64,000 nt of DNA from Sporosarcina pasteurii (lineage in GTDB: Bacteria > Bacillota > Bacilli > Bacillales_A > Planococcaceae), in contig NZ_CP160452.1 in assembly GCF_041295575.1 (NCBI RefSeq), positions 2,232,001 through 2,296,000 on the forward strand, read 5' to 3'. Below, one piece after another: positions 46,952-55,736 of this stretch. Each line of letters begins with the position of its first letter. Position 1 is the first letter of the stretch. The notes under the pieces are model-generated. The model was given only the letters and a program-made list of their open reading frames with translations, was not told where the DNA came from and ran no database searches. The translations under genes and the position numbers were made by a program.

Positions 46952-47005
46952 GTCTTAAGGTAAATTCAACGAAAATATATTTATACTTGCGAAATTAGAT
47001 AAACA

Positions 47006-47047
47006 TGAAAAAGCATGATCCACATTCTACTGGACCACGCTTTTTTC
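47006..47047 (-). terminator. terminator of the TRAP operon
   Basis: Imperfect stem AAAAGCGTGGTCCA / TGGATCATGCTTTTT on the minus strand with T runs both ways, 55 bases after the stop of the transporter gene. Confidence 0.75.
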
Positions 47048-47101
47048 TCTTTACGATTTATCAAACGAAAGATTTTGATAGTAAACCTCTACGTGTACGA
47101 T

Positions 47102-49141
47102 TTACGCAACTGCCACATTCTTATCATCTTCGTCTCTATCTCGAGATTTATATTGGATCGCAAACATCCCCAAAAATACGACGAGTCCAACAATATCTGT
47201 AATTGTTTCAGGAAAGATTAGTAATAATCCTGTACCAACTGCTATTATACGTTCAAACCAATTACATTTACGATACCAATACCCGATCATACCTGCGCCA
47301 ATTGCAAGCATTCCGACTAGTGCCGTTAAGACCACCCACAAAATCTCTGGTAACGATGCATCTATCATTAACAGCGCAGGATTATAGACGAACATATATG
47401 GAATGATAAAGGCCCCAATCGCAAGTTTAGCTGAAGTAACCCCTGTTTTAATAGGGTCCCCACCTGAAATTCCAGATGCTGCAAATGCTGCAAGCGCAAC
47501 TGGCGGTGTAATATCTGCAACAATGCCGAAAAAGAAAACGAATAAATGAGCAGATAACGCAACTACTAACGGGATCGCAGCGCCCGGTTCAGAACCAATC
47601 ATCAAGAGTGTGATAATTGCTGGCGCAGCTATCGTTGATGTAATGACATAGTTTGCTGTTGTTGGCGACCCCATTCCTAGTACAAGTGAAGCAAACATGG
47701 TAAAGACAAGCGTTAGGAACACACTACCACCCGCTGCGGAGATCAAGCCATTTGCAAGCCCTAATCCAAGCCCCGTTTTTAATACGACCCCTACTATAAT
47801 ACCTGCACATGCAGTTGCCGCGGCAACCGCCAATGCTGTCCGTGCACCTTCAACAAGTGCCTCAATCATATCCTTAAAGCCAATTCGGGTTTCCTTGCTA
47901 ATGGCACTAACAAGAATCGTTAATAAGATTCCGTAAAGTGCAGCTTGCATTGTAGGAATGCCGATTAGTAAGAAGAAGATAATCCCTAAAATTGGTAACA
48001 ATAAATAGATTTTCTTTAACACTTTTTTGCGATTTGGAATTTGATCCTCTCTCATCCCTTTTAAACCAACGCGTTTCGCTTCAAAATGCGTCATAATCCA
48101 TATACCGGCAAAATACAATGCTGCTGGAATAGCTGCTGCTTTTGCAATTTCCCAATACGTTATTCCACCAATAAATTCAACCATTAGGAAAGCTGCAGCC
48201 CCCATAATTGGCGGCATTAGTTGGCCACCCGTCGAAGCAGCAGATTCAACACCACCCGCAAACTCTTTACGATATCCAAGCTTTTTCATCATTGGAATTG
48301 TATAGGAACCCGATCCAACAACGTTTGCAACTGAACTTCCTGAAATTGTTCCTTGTAAAGCACTGGAGAAAATTGCCACCTTTGCTGGTCCTCCAACTAA
48401 GCGTCCTGCTAATACAACCGCGAGTTCATTAAAGTAGTTTCCAACTCCGGTTTTCACTAGAAATGCTCCAAATAATAGGAAAACAAAAATAAACGTTGCA
48501 GATACACTGATCGGTGTACCTAAAATACCATCTGTCGTAAAAAACATCGTTCGAACGATACTTTTAACATCTTGCCCTCGGTGGTTTAAAAACCCTGGGA
48601 AATAGGAACCAAAGAATGCATACACTAAAAACAGACTTGAAATAATCGTAATCGGGATTCCTACTGCTCGGCGTGCTGCTTCTAATGTTAGAAGAATTGC
48701 AATAATCCCGATGATCATATCCATTTCTGTTAATCGACCAACTTGCATCGTAATCTTCTCAATATTGAGCGGCCAATAAAGCCCGACCGCAACTGATAGT
48801 AACGCTAGTATCAAATCGTAGAAAGGAACTTTTCCTCGCTTTGCTTTGCCCAGTTTTTTCCTTGCTGGAAATAAAATGAATATTAAAGATAAGGCAAATC
48901 CTAAGTGAATGGAACGTTGAATATATGCTGTGTATTGCCCAAAAATGGCCGTGTACAACTGAAATAACGAAAATGCCAGAAGGCCGACAAAAACCACTAT
49001 CCTAAAAATTGATCCGAGATTTCTTGTATTCGATTCAGGATCATATTTACGAAGGATTTCATCTTGTTTTTCTTCCGATAATGTCTCTAGTTCTTGAGCA
49101 TCAACTTTCATTTCCTCTTGCTGACTTTTATCTTTAGCCAT
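47102..49141 (-). CDS. TAXI-type TRAP transporter fused permease (4TM/12TM)
   Basis: A 679-residue membrane protein combining the small (DctQ-like) and large (DctM-like) TRAP subunits. An N-terminal soluble stretch (about 1-45) is followed by four hydrophobic segments and then the large domain, with LLTLEAARRAVG, SALQGTISGSSVANVVGSG, STGGQLMPPIMGAAAF, GMGSPTTANYV and ADITPPVALAAFAAS all typical of the TAXI/TRAP fused permease. Driven by an ion gradient; the ligand is unknown (TAXI systems include glutamate/glutamine and C4-dicarboxylate-type substrates). The ATG overlaps the end of the DUF1850 gene by eight bases. Confidence 0.93.
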   Translation of the reverse strand: MAKDKSQQEEMKVDAQELETLSEEKQDEILRKYDPESNTRNLGSIFRIVVFVGLLAFSLFQLYTAIFGQYTAYIQRSIHLGFALSLIFILFPARKKLGKAKRGKVPFYDLILALLSVAVGLYWPLNIEKITMQVGRLTEMDMIIGIIAILLTLEAARRAVGIPITIISSLFLVYAFFGSYFPGFLNHRGQDVKSIVRTMFFTTDGILGTPISVSATFIFVFLLFGAFLVKTGVGNYFNELAVVLAGRLVGGPAKVAIFSSALQGTISGSSVANVVGSGSYTIPMMKKLGYRKEFAGGVESAASTGGQLMPPIMGAAAFLMVEFIGGITYWEIAKAAAIPAALYFAGIWIMTHFEAKRVGLKGMREDQIPNRKKVLKKIYLLLPILGIIFFLLIGIPTMQAALYGILLTILVSAISKETRIGFKDMIEALVEGARTALAVAAATACAGIIVGVVLKTGLGLGLANGLISAAGGSVFLTLVFTMFASLVLGMGSPTTANYVITSTIAAPAIITLLMIGSEPGAAIPLVVALSAHLFVFFFGIVADITPPVALAAFAASGISGGDPIKTGVTSAKLAIGAFIIPYMFVYNPALLMIDASLPEILWVVLTALVGMLAIGAGMIGYWYRKCNWFERIIAVGTGLLLIFPETITDIVGLVVFLGMFAIQYKSRDRDEDDKNVAVA

Positions 49142-49646
49142 TTAATTTCTCTCCTTTCGTTAATTGGTAATAAGTTAATTTCTTCACTTTAAATTCATAG
49201 GATTTTCCTTTTTCTAAGTGTTTCTTTAAATCTAACTCATGATTAGCATAACGAAGCGCTAAATCTGCATCTACTCTTCCGATATGAATCCTAAATGAGT
49301 CAATTACTCTATCATTATATGTAAGCGTATAAACGCCATCCCTTAACTCTAAAGTTTCACCCTCAGCTGCATCTCCTGGCAACCCTATAGAAAGGTTCTT
49401 GTATGACATGGATAACATTCGAATTTTTTGTTTAGGCGTTATTTCGTAATATTCAATGACATCTGTTAAATGAATCGAATGAACATATCTAATTTCAAAT
49501 TTTTTTTGTTCATTGATGGTAACGTAATAAACTTTCTTTCCTTTTGTCCCAGTAAATAACAATGTATCTTTCACAGGCAGAAAAAAGAATACTAAACATA
49601 ATAGTCCCAAGAAGAAAAGGAATAAACTTTGCTTATAATACCTCAT
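49134..49646 (-). CDS. DUF1850 protein of the TAXI-TRAP operon
   Basis: A 170-residue protein with one N-terminal membrane helix (about 8-28) and an extracytoplasmic domain carrying the DUF1850 pattern RYVHSIHLTDVIEYYEI near residue 58. DUF1850 genes sit between the binding protein and permease of many TAXI-TRAP operons; their role is unknown. ATG at 49646 follows GGAGAGG; a longer frame starts at 49679. Translationally coupled to the permease gene. Confidence 0.88.
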   Translation of the reverse strand: MRYYKQSLFLFFLGLLCLVFFFLPVKDTLLFTGTKGKKVYYVTINEQKKFEIRYVHSIHLTDVIEYYEITPKQKIRMLSMSYKNLSIGLPGDAAEGETLELRDGVYTLTYNDRVIDSFRIHIGRVDADLALRYANHELDLKKHLEKGKSYEFKVKKLTYYQLTKGEKLNG

Positions 49647-49732
49647 TCGCTGATCCTCTCCAAAAGCCAATCCATGCAACCTAAGTTAAATTGAATTTAG
49701 CTTCTACTTGTAATTAAGATAGGATAGAAATA

Positions 49733-49762
49733 GAGCGGCAGAAGCATTGCGCCTCGCCGCTC
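49733..49762 (-). promoter_or_regulatory. intercistronic hairpin between TAXI receptor and DUF1850 genes
   Basis: GAGCGGC / GCCGCTC stem without a strong T run. Such structures often protect or attenuate so that the binding protein is made in excess over the permease. Confidence 0.55.
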
Positions 49763-49778
49763 CACTTTTCAATGTAAT

Positions 49779-50759
49779 TTACTTTCCGTTCACTTCATCA
49801 AAATATTTTTGCGCACCCGGGTGAACGTCAATACCGACGCCATCTAATCCCGTTTCAGCTTTAATATATTGACCTTTATCATGCGTTAATGTCGATGCAT
49901 TATCGTAGACTGCTTTCGTAATTTCATACACTAAGTCTTCTGGTAGTTCATTTTTAACAACGAGCATCGCACCTACTGATACTGCATTTGTATCTTCAGT
50001 TGAACCATAAGTACCTGAAGGAATGACTTCCTTTGCATAGTAAGGGTATTTCTCAATCAGCTCATCTGCTTTAGCATCCTCAATTGGCACGATAAATACT
50101 TTAGCAACTGCATTCAATCCTTCAACCGCACCTGTTGGCGTACCAGCTGTAACGAATGCCGCATCGATTTGTCCTGATTGAATACTTTCCTGGGACTCTC
50201 CAAAGTCTAGGTTTTGCGCATCAATATCATCCATTGTAAGTCCATGAATTTCAAGTAATTGTTTAGCATTCGCTTCTGTTCCTGAACCAATCGCACCGAC
50301 TGAAACCTTTTTACCTTTCAGATCTTCAAAAGATTTAATCCCACTTTTTTCAAGAGTAACAAGTTGAACTGTTTCTGGATAAAGTGAACCAATTGCAGAT
50401 ACTTCATCAATTACTTCATCCTCAAACATTAATTCACCGTTTGCCGCATAATAAGCGATGTCCGTTTGAACAAATGCGATTTCTGCAGCGCCCTCTTTTA
50501 AATCAATCATATTTGCTGCGGAAGCTTGTGAAACTTCTGCGTCTGTTTTAATACCAGTCTCTTTTGAAATAAAATCAGCAAACGATCCGCCAAGTGGATA
50601 GTATGTTCCTTGCGCACCACCTGTTAAAATACTTAAATTATCATAGTTATCTTTTTCTTTTGTTCCTCCATCACTAGTACTATCTGAGTTACAAGCAGCC
50701 AGTACAAGCATCGCAATCATTGAAATGACTGCCAATAAACGGAGTTTCCCCTTTTTCAT
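49779..50759 (-). CDS. TAXI-family TRAP substrate-binding lipoprotein
   Basis: A 326-residue lipoprotein (lipobox LVLAACN near residue 22) of the TRAP-associated extracytoplasmic immunogenic family. Typical segments: LSILTGGAQGTYYPLGG near 45, IAFVQTDIAYYA near 95, LKGKKVSVGAIGSGTEANAKQLL near 145, and DAAFVTAGTPTGAV near 195. It captures the substrate for the fused permease downstream. The Shine-Dalgarno GGGAGG lies before adjacent ATGs at 50762 and 50759; the second is used for spacing, and the frame opens at 50780. First gene of the operon. Confidence 0.93.
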   Translation of the reverse strand: MKKGKLRLLAVISMIAMLVLAACNSDSTSDGGTKEKDNYDNLSILTGGAQGTYYPLGGSFADFISKETGIKTDAEVSQASAANMIDLKEGAAEIAFVQTDIAYYAANGELMFEDEVIDEVSAIGSLYPETVQLVTLEKSGIKSFEDLKGKKVSVGAIGSGTEANAKQLLEIHGLTMDDIDAQNLDFGESQESIQSGQIDAAFVTAGTPTGAVEGLNAVAKVFIVPIEDAKADELIEKYPYYAKEVIPSGTYGSTEDTNAVSVGAMLVVKNELPEDLVYEITKAVYDNASTLTHDKGQYIKAETGLDGVGIDVHPGAQKYFDEVNGK

Positions 50760-50860
50760 CATCCATTCCTCCCTTTTCATAAAAAAACTTAATAGTGTAC
50801 ATTTACTATATTACCATGAAAGCGCCTACACATGTCAATATTCAAAATATAATAACATAC

Positions 50861-50900
50861 AAAAAAACTCCTATCTTAAATAAAATTAAGAAAGGAATTT
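50861..50900 (-). terminator. terminator of the pgpA-like gene
   Basis: Imperfect stem around AATTCCTTTCTTAA / TTAAGATAGGAGTT on the minus strand followed by TTTTT. Confidence 0.7.
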
Positions 50901-50925
50901 TTGTCGTTAAAAATGTTAATTAAAT

Positions 50926-51456
50926 TTAATGTTGGGATTCCTGCGCCTCTTCATCATCACGGGTACGATGCGCAATTCTTGAAGCAGCCGATGCGGCGAT
51001 ACTTGCGACCAAATCATCTAGGAAGGTATGGACACCTCTACCTTTTTTCGTATCTAGTTCATTAATGATGCCAATTTTATTTTTATCTAAATGGCCAAAA
51101 GTTGTAACAGCAATGGAGCCATACGTAAAAACAGCACCGAGTGCAATGGTTTCATCGACACCGAACAACCCTTCATCCGATTCAACAATTTGTTGTAACG
51201 GTTCGGATAATTTTCTTTGCTCTGCAAGCTCATCGAGTTCAATTCCGACAAGAATCGCATGTTGTAATTCTCGCTTTTTCAACACACTCTCTATGGACTC
51301 TATGCAATGTTCCATCGTAAGCTTTTCATTATATGGTAATTGCATTTCATATACAATTTCAGCAATATCATCTAATAGAACGCCTCTTCGTTTTAACGCG
51401 TCTACTGTTGCTTTTTCAACAATCTTTGAATGTACTTTCTTTCTACTGCTTACCAT
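50926..51456 (-). CDS. phosphatidylglycerophosphatase A-like protein (YutG type)
   Basis: A 176-residue protein of the PgpA family as found in Bacillales (YutG). The C-terminal part holds GVDETIALGAVFTYGSIAVTTFGHLDKNKIGIINELDTK (in part) with the family acidic and histidine residues and VHTFLDDLVASIAASAASR. B. subtilis YutG is of similar size and lacks the strong membrane segments of E. coli PgpA. AAGGGG nine bases before the ATG at 51456 sets the start; the frame remains open to 51546. May dephosphorylate PG-phosphate in phospholipid synthesis; activity of this short form is inferred. Confidence 0.85.
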   Translation of the reverse strand: MVSSRKKVHSKIVEKATVDALKRRGVLLDDIAEIVYEMQLPYNEKLTMEHCIESIESVLKKRELQHAILVGIELDELAEQRKLSEPLQQIVESDEGLFGVDETIALGAVFTYGSIAVTTFGHLDKNKIGIINELDTKKGRGVHTFLDDLVASIAASAASRIAHRTRDDEEAQESQH

Positions 51457-51560
51457 TATAAACATCCCCTTCTGTATTTCTATAGGTGTTATTACTATTA
51501 TACGTACACTTACGGATATGTTACAATTCCATACATATAGATACAAGGAGGCAACTACCC

Positions 51561-52283
51561 ATGAAGCAAGGTCGAATTGAAGAAGTTATTCTCTCTAGTG
51601 AGGCACTTGGTGAAGATATGCAAATTCTTATCCACTTACCTTATAACTATACGCCACTTTATAAATATGCAGTGCTCATCGGCTCAGACGGTAAAGATTA
51701 TATTCAATATGGACGTGTTGGACGAGTCATTGATGAATTAATTGACGAAGGCGAAATTGAAGATGTTATTTTTATTGGCTTACCTTATAAAAGTGTTCCT
51801 GAACGTAGACGCATGTATCACCCAGATGGAGATAAAAGAGAAGCATACACACGTTTTCTTGCCCATGAGCTCGTCCCTTATATAGATGAACATTACCCTA
51901 CCTATCAAATTGGGGCCGGTCGGGTTCTGATGGGCGATTCACTCGCAGCAACGATTTCACTTCTTACCGCTGCAAAATATCCAAATATTTTTGGGAAAGT
52001 GATACTCCATTCGCCTTACGTAGATGATGTAGTTCTCGATCAAGTAAATGCTGTGCAAGACCCGGCTGCTATTTCAATTTACCATGTAATCGGTAAGGAA
52101 GAAACTGAAGTGAAAACACAGGTTGATGGTATTCAAGATTTTTTAACACCAAATCGTTCATTAAATCAACTAATTGAAAAGAAAGGTTTTCCGTATTTCT
52201 ATGAAGAATTCGAAGGAGACCATACGTGGAAGTATTGGCAACCTGACGTCAGACGTGCAATTGCTATGACTTTTGGCTATTAA
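51561..52283 (+). CDS. yjcH: putative esterase (YjcH-like, alpha/beta hydrolase)
   Basis: A 240-residue enterochelin-esterase-like hydrolase. The nucleophile elbow is GDSLA (near residue 118, within RVLMGDSLAATISLL), and the likely histidine is in EGDHTWKYWQ near 223; VLIGSDGKDYIQYGR is near 40. It is followed by yjcG and yjcF homologues in the same order as the B. subtilis cluster (yjcH-yjcG-yjcF). ATG follows AAGGAGG. Substrate unknown. Confidence 0.88.
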   Translation: MKQGRIEEVILSSEALGEDMQILIHLPYNYTPLYKYAVLIGSDGKDYIQYGRVGRVIDELIDEGEIEDVIFIGLPYKSVPERRRMYHPDGDKREAYTRFLAHELVPYIDEHYPTYQIGAGRVLMGDSLAATISLLTAAKYPNIFGKVILHSPYVDDVVLDQVNAVQDPAAISIYHVIGKEETEVKTQVDGIQDFLTPNRSLNQLIEKKGFPYFYEEFEGDHTWKYWQPDVRRAIAMTFGY

Positions 52284-52362
52284 TCACGGATTAATGACAG
52301 AAAATATTTATTTCTGTTATAATTAAGATAAGCTGTACAATCTGATAAGGAGGTTTTTGAAT

Positions 52363-52878
52363 ATGAAATACGGTATTGTAGCGTTTCCTTCAAAAGAACT
52401 TCAAGATTTAGCGAATGGATATCGTAAGCGATATGACCCACATTATGCACTCATTACACCTCATATGACAATTAAAGGTGTTTTTGATGCAGATGATAAA
52501 GAAATTGAAGAAGTTGCAAAAGCAATTAAAAAAGTGACTGATAAACACAGTCCATTTGAATTAAATGTCACAAAAGTTAGTACATTTGCACCAATTACAA
52601 ATGCAATTTATTTTAAAGCTGAACCTAACGAAAAACTTGTAAACTTGCATCACGAGTTAAACTATGATTTCTTCGGTGATGAACCAGAGTATGCATTCGT
52701 TCCTCATATTACAATCGCACAAAAACTTTCTTCAGGTGAACATGACGATATTATTGGTCAATTAAAAATGATTGGTGTGAATCATTCCGAAATGATTGAT
52801 CGATTACATCTACTCTATCAACTTGAAGACGGTTCTTGGACAGTATACGAGACATTCCGTCTAGAAGGAAAGCAGTAA
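52363..52878 (+). CDS. yjcG: 2'-5' RNA ligase / 2H phosphoesterase family protein (YjcG)
   Basis: A 171-residue 2H-phosphoesterase. The two catalytic H-x-T motifs are HMTIKG (near residue 33) and HITIAQ (near 118), so the fold and active site are complete. B. subtilis YjcG starts with the same MKYGIV. A TTG at 52357 is in frame, but AAGGAGG is ten bases before the ATG at 52363, which matches homologues. Likely acts on a 2',3'-cyclic phosphate or similar; substrate not known. Confidence 0.93.
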   Translation: MKYGIVAFPSKELQDLANGYRKRYDPHYALITPHMTIKGVFDADDKEIEEVAKAIKKVTDKHSPFELNVTKVSTFAPITNAIYFKAEPNEKLVNLHHELNYDFFGDEPEYAFVPHITIAQKLSSGEHDDIIGQLKMIGVNHSEMIDRLHLLYQLEDGSWTVYETFRLEGKQ

Positions 52879-52881
52879 ACT

Positions 52882-53316
52882 TTGTTTAACGTCACAATCG
52901 TCTCGTCACAACATGAATTGGAAGATGCGTTTTTTGTAAGAAGAAAAGTGTTCGTTAAAGAACAAGGGGTCCCGCTAAGCCTTGAATTAGATGAATACGA
53001 TGATACTTCAAGCCATTTTGTCGTCTATAAAGGAGATTCACCAATCGGTGCAGGAAGAATCCGCGAAACAAATGCACGGACTGGAAAAGTCGAGCGAGTA
53101 TGTGTCCTTCCCGAATATAGAGGACTGCATCTTGGGAAACTGATCATGCAAGCGCTTGAAAATCACGGGGCGCAGCAAGGCTACGAGAAAATTGTTTTAA
53201 ATGCACAATCGTATGCAATCCCATTTTATGAGAACCTTGGATATACCATCACTTCACCTGAATTCATGGATGCGGATATTCCACATCGTTCAATGGAAAA
53301 AAACATTACAAATTAA
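52882..53316 (+). CDS. yjcF: GNAT-family N-acetyltransferase (YjcF-like)
   Basis: A 144-residue GNAT acetyltransferase. The acetyl-CoA loop is VERVCVLPEYRGLHLGKLIM (in part, near residue 75), preceded by FVVYKGDSPIGAGRIRE and followed by LNAQSYAIPFYENLGY. It starts at a TTG three bases after yjcG, with GAAGGAAAG inside the yjcG end. Similar to B. subtilis YjcF and ElaA-like proteins; the acceptor is unknown. Last gene of the three-gene operon. Confidence 0.9.
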   Translation: MFNVTIVSSQHELEDAFFVRRKVFVKEQGVPLSLELDEYDDTSSHFVVYKGDSPIGAGRIRETNARTGKVERVCVLPEYRGLHLGKLIMQALENHGAQQGYEKIVLNAQSYAIPFYENLGYTITSPEFMDADIPHRSMEKNITN

Positions 53317-53366
53317 AAAATAGCTGAAACATCTTTGCGTTAAAGCAGATGTGTATCAGCTATTTT
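53315..53366 (+). terminator. terminator of yjcHGF
   Basis: AAATAGCTGAaACATCT / AGATGTgTATCAGCTATTT stem followed by TTC; overlaps the yjcF stop. Confidence 0.8.
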
Positions 53367-53420
53367 CATTCTCAATAAACCTCATTATTATAAGGAAATA
53401 AAGATAAATCCATCTATAAA

Positions 53421-53455
53421 AGAAGTATATAGTTAAGCTATATACTTCTTTTATT
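53421..53455. terminator. bidirectional terminator beside the 93-residue gene
   Basis: Perfect 12-bp stem AGAAGTATATAG / CTATATACTTCT with loop TTAAG and T-rich flanks on both strands. Confidence 0.85.
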
Positions 53456-53456
53456 C

Positions 53457-53738
53457 TTAAACATAAGCGTTTATTGCGATACCTTTGCCGACTAAATGAG
53501 CAATAGTAGGCGATAAGTTAGCTGGATTCGGGTAAATATATCCTTGATTTGTAAATTGCGAGTTTGGTGAAGCCAATGAAAGCTTTTGTTGCATTTTCCC
53601 TTGATACGCTTGCTGTGAAAAATCAGCATTCAGATTTATTTTATGCAAACGAGGAACTTCAGCAATTTTATTATACGCCATTATCCGATTCGCAAATTGT
53701 TGTGTCTGAAACGAATTGACTGGCAATATATAGCCCAT
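53457..53738 (-). CDS. hypothetical protein in the sporulation cluster
   Basis: A 93-residue protein rich in N, Q, A and Y, with an N-terminal block MGYILPVNSFQTQQFANRI and no membrane segment, signal peptide or cysteine. GGAGG precedes the ATG with good spacing and it has a strong terminator, so it is very likely a gene. It is next to spoVIF and yjcZ on the same strand. The low-complexity composition is in keeping with a spore or surface structural protein, but that is inference only. Confidence 0.7.
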   Translation of the reverse strand: MGYILPVNSFQTQQFANRIMAYNKIAEVPRLHKINLNADFSQQAYQGKMQQKLSLASPNSQFTNQGYIYPNPANLSPTIAHLVGKGIAINAYV

Positions 53739-53823
53739 CAGCCCACCTCCTTCACTAAGAATCTATTATACTCTCAAGTGTAATATACCCCATTCAACCA
53801 TGAATCAAACTACTATTACTAAC

Positions 53824-54075
53824 TTATCTTTTAAGCATATTTTCAATATCGGCAAAATTAAAGGCTTTACCGTCGTTCACAATGGAACGAACGAGTTCGT
53901 CTTCCATTTGTGGAGTTATATTCTTTTTTGCAAGTTTCCCTACATTACGAATGATCTTTCTCACTTGCTTTTCGTTTTTGAAATCAGCAAATTGGATAGC
54001 GTTTGCTAACGCAAAAACTTCCTCCATTGGAACGCCGGTTTTCGACTCTATTTTCTTGAAAAATGAATCATTCAT
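53824..54075 (-). CDS. spoVIF: stage VI sporulation protein F
   Basis: An 83-residue helical protein matching SpoVIF (YjcC): FFKKIESKTGVPMEEVFALANAIQFADF at the N-terminus (in part), VRKIIRNVGKLAKKNITPQMEDELV in the middle. In B. subtilis SpoVIF, made under sigma-K, is needed for assembly of GerE-dependent coat proteins and spore resistance. AAAGGGG before the ATG. It lies 15 bases after the YjcZ peptide gene, so the two are co-transcribed. Confidence 0.9.
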   Translation of the reverse strand: MNDSFFKKIESKTGVPMEEVFALANAIQFADFKNEKQVRKIIRNVGKLAKKNITPQMEDELVRSIVNDGKAFNFADIENMLKR

Positions 54076-54090
54076 ACGTAGTCCCCTTTC

Positions 54091-54258
54091 TTATACAAAG
54101 CTACAGCCGACAATAATAAGCAGGATGAAGAGAACAACAATTAGAACGAAAGTTGAACCGCCGTAATATCCTTTTCGTTCGCGTCCGCAGCCATAGCCAT
54201 TACCGTGACCATGACCGCCTACTCCGTATCCACCCGCGCAAGGATTATATCCAAACAT
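54091..54258 (-). CDS. YjcZ-family small sporulation peptide
   Basis: A 55-residue peptide: a Gly/Tyr/His/Cys-rich N-terminal half (about 1-34) and a single hydrophobic helix STFVLIVVLFILLIIVGCSF at the C-terminus. This is the tiny-TM YjcZ/YhfH-type pattern found in spore coats of Bacillus, TIGR01732-like. AAGGAGG lies eight bases before the ATG. Upstream, CATACGATA (54291-54283) resembles a mother-cell sigma -10. Linked to spoVIF. Confidence 0.88.
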   Translation of the reverse strand: MFGYNPCAGGYGVGGHGHGNGYGCGRERKGYYGGSTFVLIVVLFILLIIVGCSFV

Positions 54259-54282
54259 GAAAATCCCTCCTTCCCTTCTACA

Positions 54283-54291
54283 TATCGTATG
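54283..54291 (-). promoter_or_regulatory. candidate late sporulation promoter -10 (sigma-K-like) of yjcZ-spoVIF
   Basis: CATACGATA on the minus strand fits CATANNNTA. No AC is seen at the usual -35 spacing, so support is partial. Confidence 0.4.
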
Positions 54292-54362
54292 CAGAGAGAA
54301 AGAGGAAACCGGGGCAATTGCACAGATTATTCATGTTGTTTTTAAAAATCTCTATCACTAGT

Positions 54363-54734
54363 TTAATTTTTACCTTTAGATTTAAATAATAATGCGGCTA
54401 TAAAACCAAACAATATGGCTGCACTAATTCCAGAACTCGTTACTTCAAACATCCCAGTTAAAACTCCGACAAGACCATGTTTTTCAGCTTCAGCCATTGC
54501 CCCATGCGTTAATGCATTTCCAAATGAAGTAATAGGGATTGTAGCTCCTGCACCAGCAAAGTCAATAAGCGGCTCATACCAACCAAATCCATCTAGAATT
54601 GAACCACTCACAACGAGTATACAAAGTGTATGCGCTGGCGTTAGTTTTGCTACATCAAATAATAGTTGGCCAATTACACAAATTAGTCCCCCGACAACAA
54701 AAGCTGTAATGAACATTGACATATTATCGTTCAC
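54363..54734 (-). CDS. spoVAE: stage V sporulation protein AE (SpoVAEb type)
   Basis: A 123-residue membrane protein with about four helices. [28 protein letters not shown] (in part), [15 protein letters not shown] and [15 protein letters not shown] match SpoVAEb. Part of the inner-membrane SpoVA channel that moves Ca-dipicolinate into the forespore and out at germination. The GTG at 54734 directly follows the spoVAD stop; ATG at 54722 is an alternative because the Shine-Dalgarno is weak. Last gene of the four-gene operon. Confidence 0.93.
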   Translation of the reverse strand: MNDNMSMFITAFVVGGLICVIGQLLFDVAKLTPAHTLCILVVSGSILDGFGWYEPLIDFAGAGATIPITSFGNALTHGAMAEAEKHGLVGVLTGMFEVTSSGISAAILFGFIAALLFKSKGKN

Positions 54735-55736
54735 TCATTTCATCGTTAATTCAACGGCATGCGCGATGCATGGAATACTTTCACCTTGTTGGTAAGATAA
54801 TGGCGATAATAATGCCCCTGTAGCGATTAATAGTACTTTCTTATACGTACCAGCCATCATTTTTGAAAAGACCTCCGTAAAATAAACCGCAGAAGAACAT
54901 CCCGCACCACTTGCGCCAGACTGAAAATTTGAATTACCACCGTAAAATTCAGCACCTGCATCTCTAAAGTTATCCGAAACGTTAATTTCTTGTCTTTCGG
55001 CTAATGCCTTATAAATCTCAAATCCTGTTAAACCAAGATCTCCTGTCATGATCAAATCATAATCATCTTCTTTCATCTGATGGCCCTTCAAATGTCGTTG
55101 CAAAGTATCGATAGCCGCAGGCGCCATTGCTGCCCCCATATTAAGTGGGTCTGTTACCCCTAAGTCAATAACTCTTCCCATCGTCCCTCTTGTAATAGAA
55201 GGTAGCCCTGCCTGGTGTTTTGTAATTGTAGCTACTCCAGCTGCTGTGGCAGTCCATTGAGCAGTCTTTGGCTTTTGCGCGCCATACTCAACTGGGTACC
55301 GAAATTGTCGTTCAATAGAATTGTGTTGACTTGCAGCTCCTGCAATCGAATAAGTCGATAAATTGGTATCTGTTAATAAAGCAGCCATTAGCAATGAAGA
55401 AACTGAAGTGGCACAGGCTGAAAATAATCCCATATAGGGTATTTGTAAGGAACTTGCACAAAAGTTTGAAGGCGTCATTTGGTTTACGAGGTCACCTATT
55501 AATAGAAAGTCTGCATCACTTGGGACTTTATCAACTTTACTCAATGCAATCATACATGCATCTTCAATCATTTTTGCATGTCCCTGTTCATTCGTCACGA
55601 GATTGCTTCGTTCGTCGTCATATACTTTATCAAATAAATCACTGAATGGACTTTCTCGTTCAAGTGGCCCTACCGTTACACCTGTTGCCGCAATCGATGG
55701 CTTAGAATTGAATGTTAAAATTCCTTTTACTACCAT
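54735..55736 (-). CDS. spoVAD: stage V sporulation protein AD
   Basis: A 333-residue thiolase-fold protein that binds dipicolinic acid as part of the SpoVA complex. Family stretches: FSACATSVSSLLMAALL near residue 105, the VYDDERSN start region, ITRGTMGRVIDLGVTDPLNMGAAMAPAA near 180 (in part), TGDLGLTGFEI, and FQSGASGAGCSSAVYF near 270. It overlaps spoVAC by seven bases and abuts spoVAE. Confidence 0.95.
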   Translation of the reverse strand: MVVKGILTFNSKPSIAATGVTVGPLERESPFSDLFDKVYDDERSNLVTNEQGHAKMIEDACMIALSKVDKVPSDADFLLIGDLVNQMTPSNFCASSLQIPYMGLFSACATSVSSLLMAALLTDTNLSTYSIAGAASQHNSIERQFRYPVEYGAQKPKTAQWTATAAGVATITKHQAGLPSITRGTMGRVIDLGVTDPLNMGAAMAPAAIDTLQRHLKGHQMKEDDYDLIMTGDLGLTGFEIYKALAERQEINVSDNFRDAGAEFYGGNSNFQSGASGAGCSSAVYFTEVFSKMMAGTYKKVLLIATGALLSPLSYQQGESIPCIAHAVELTMK

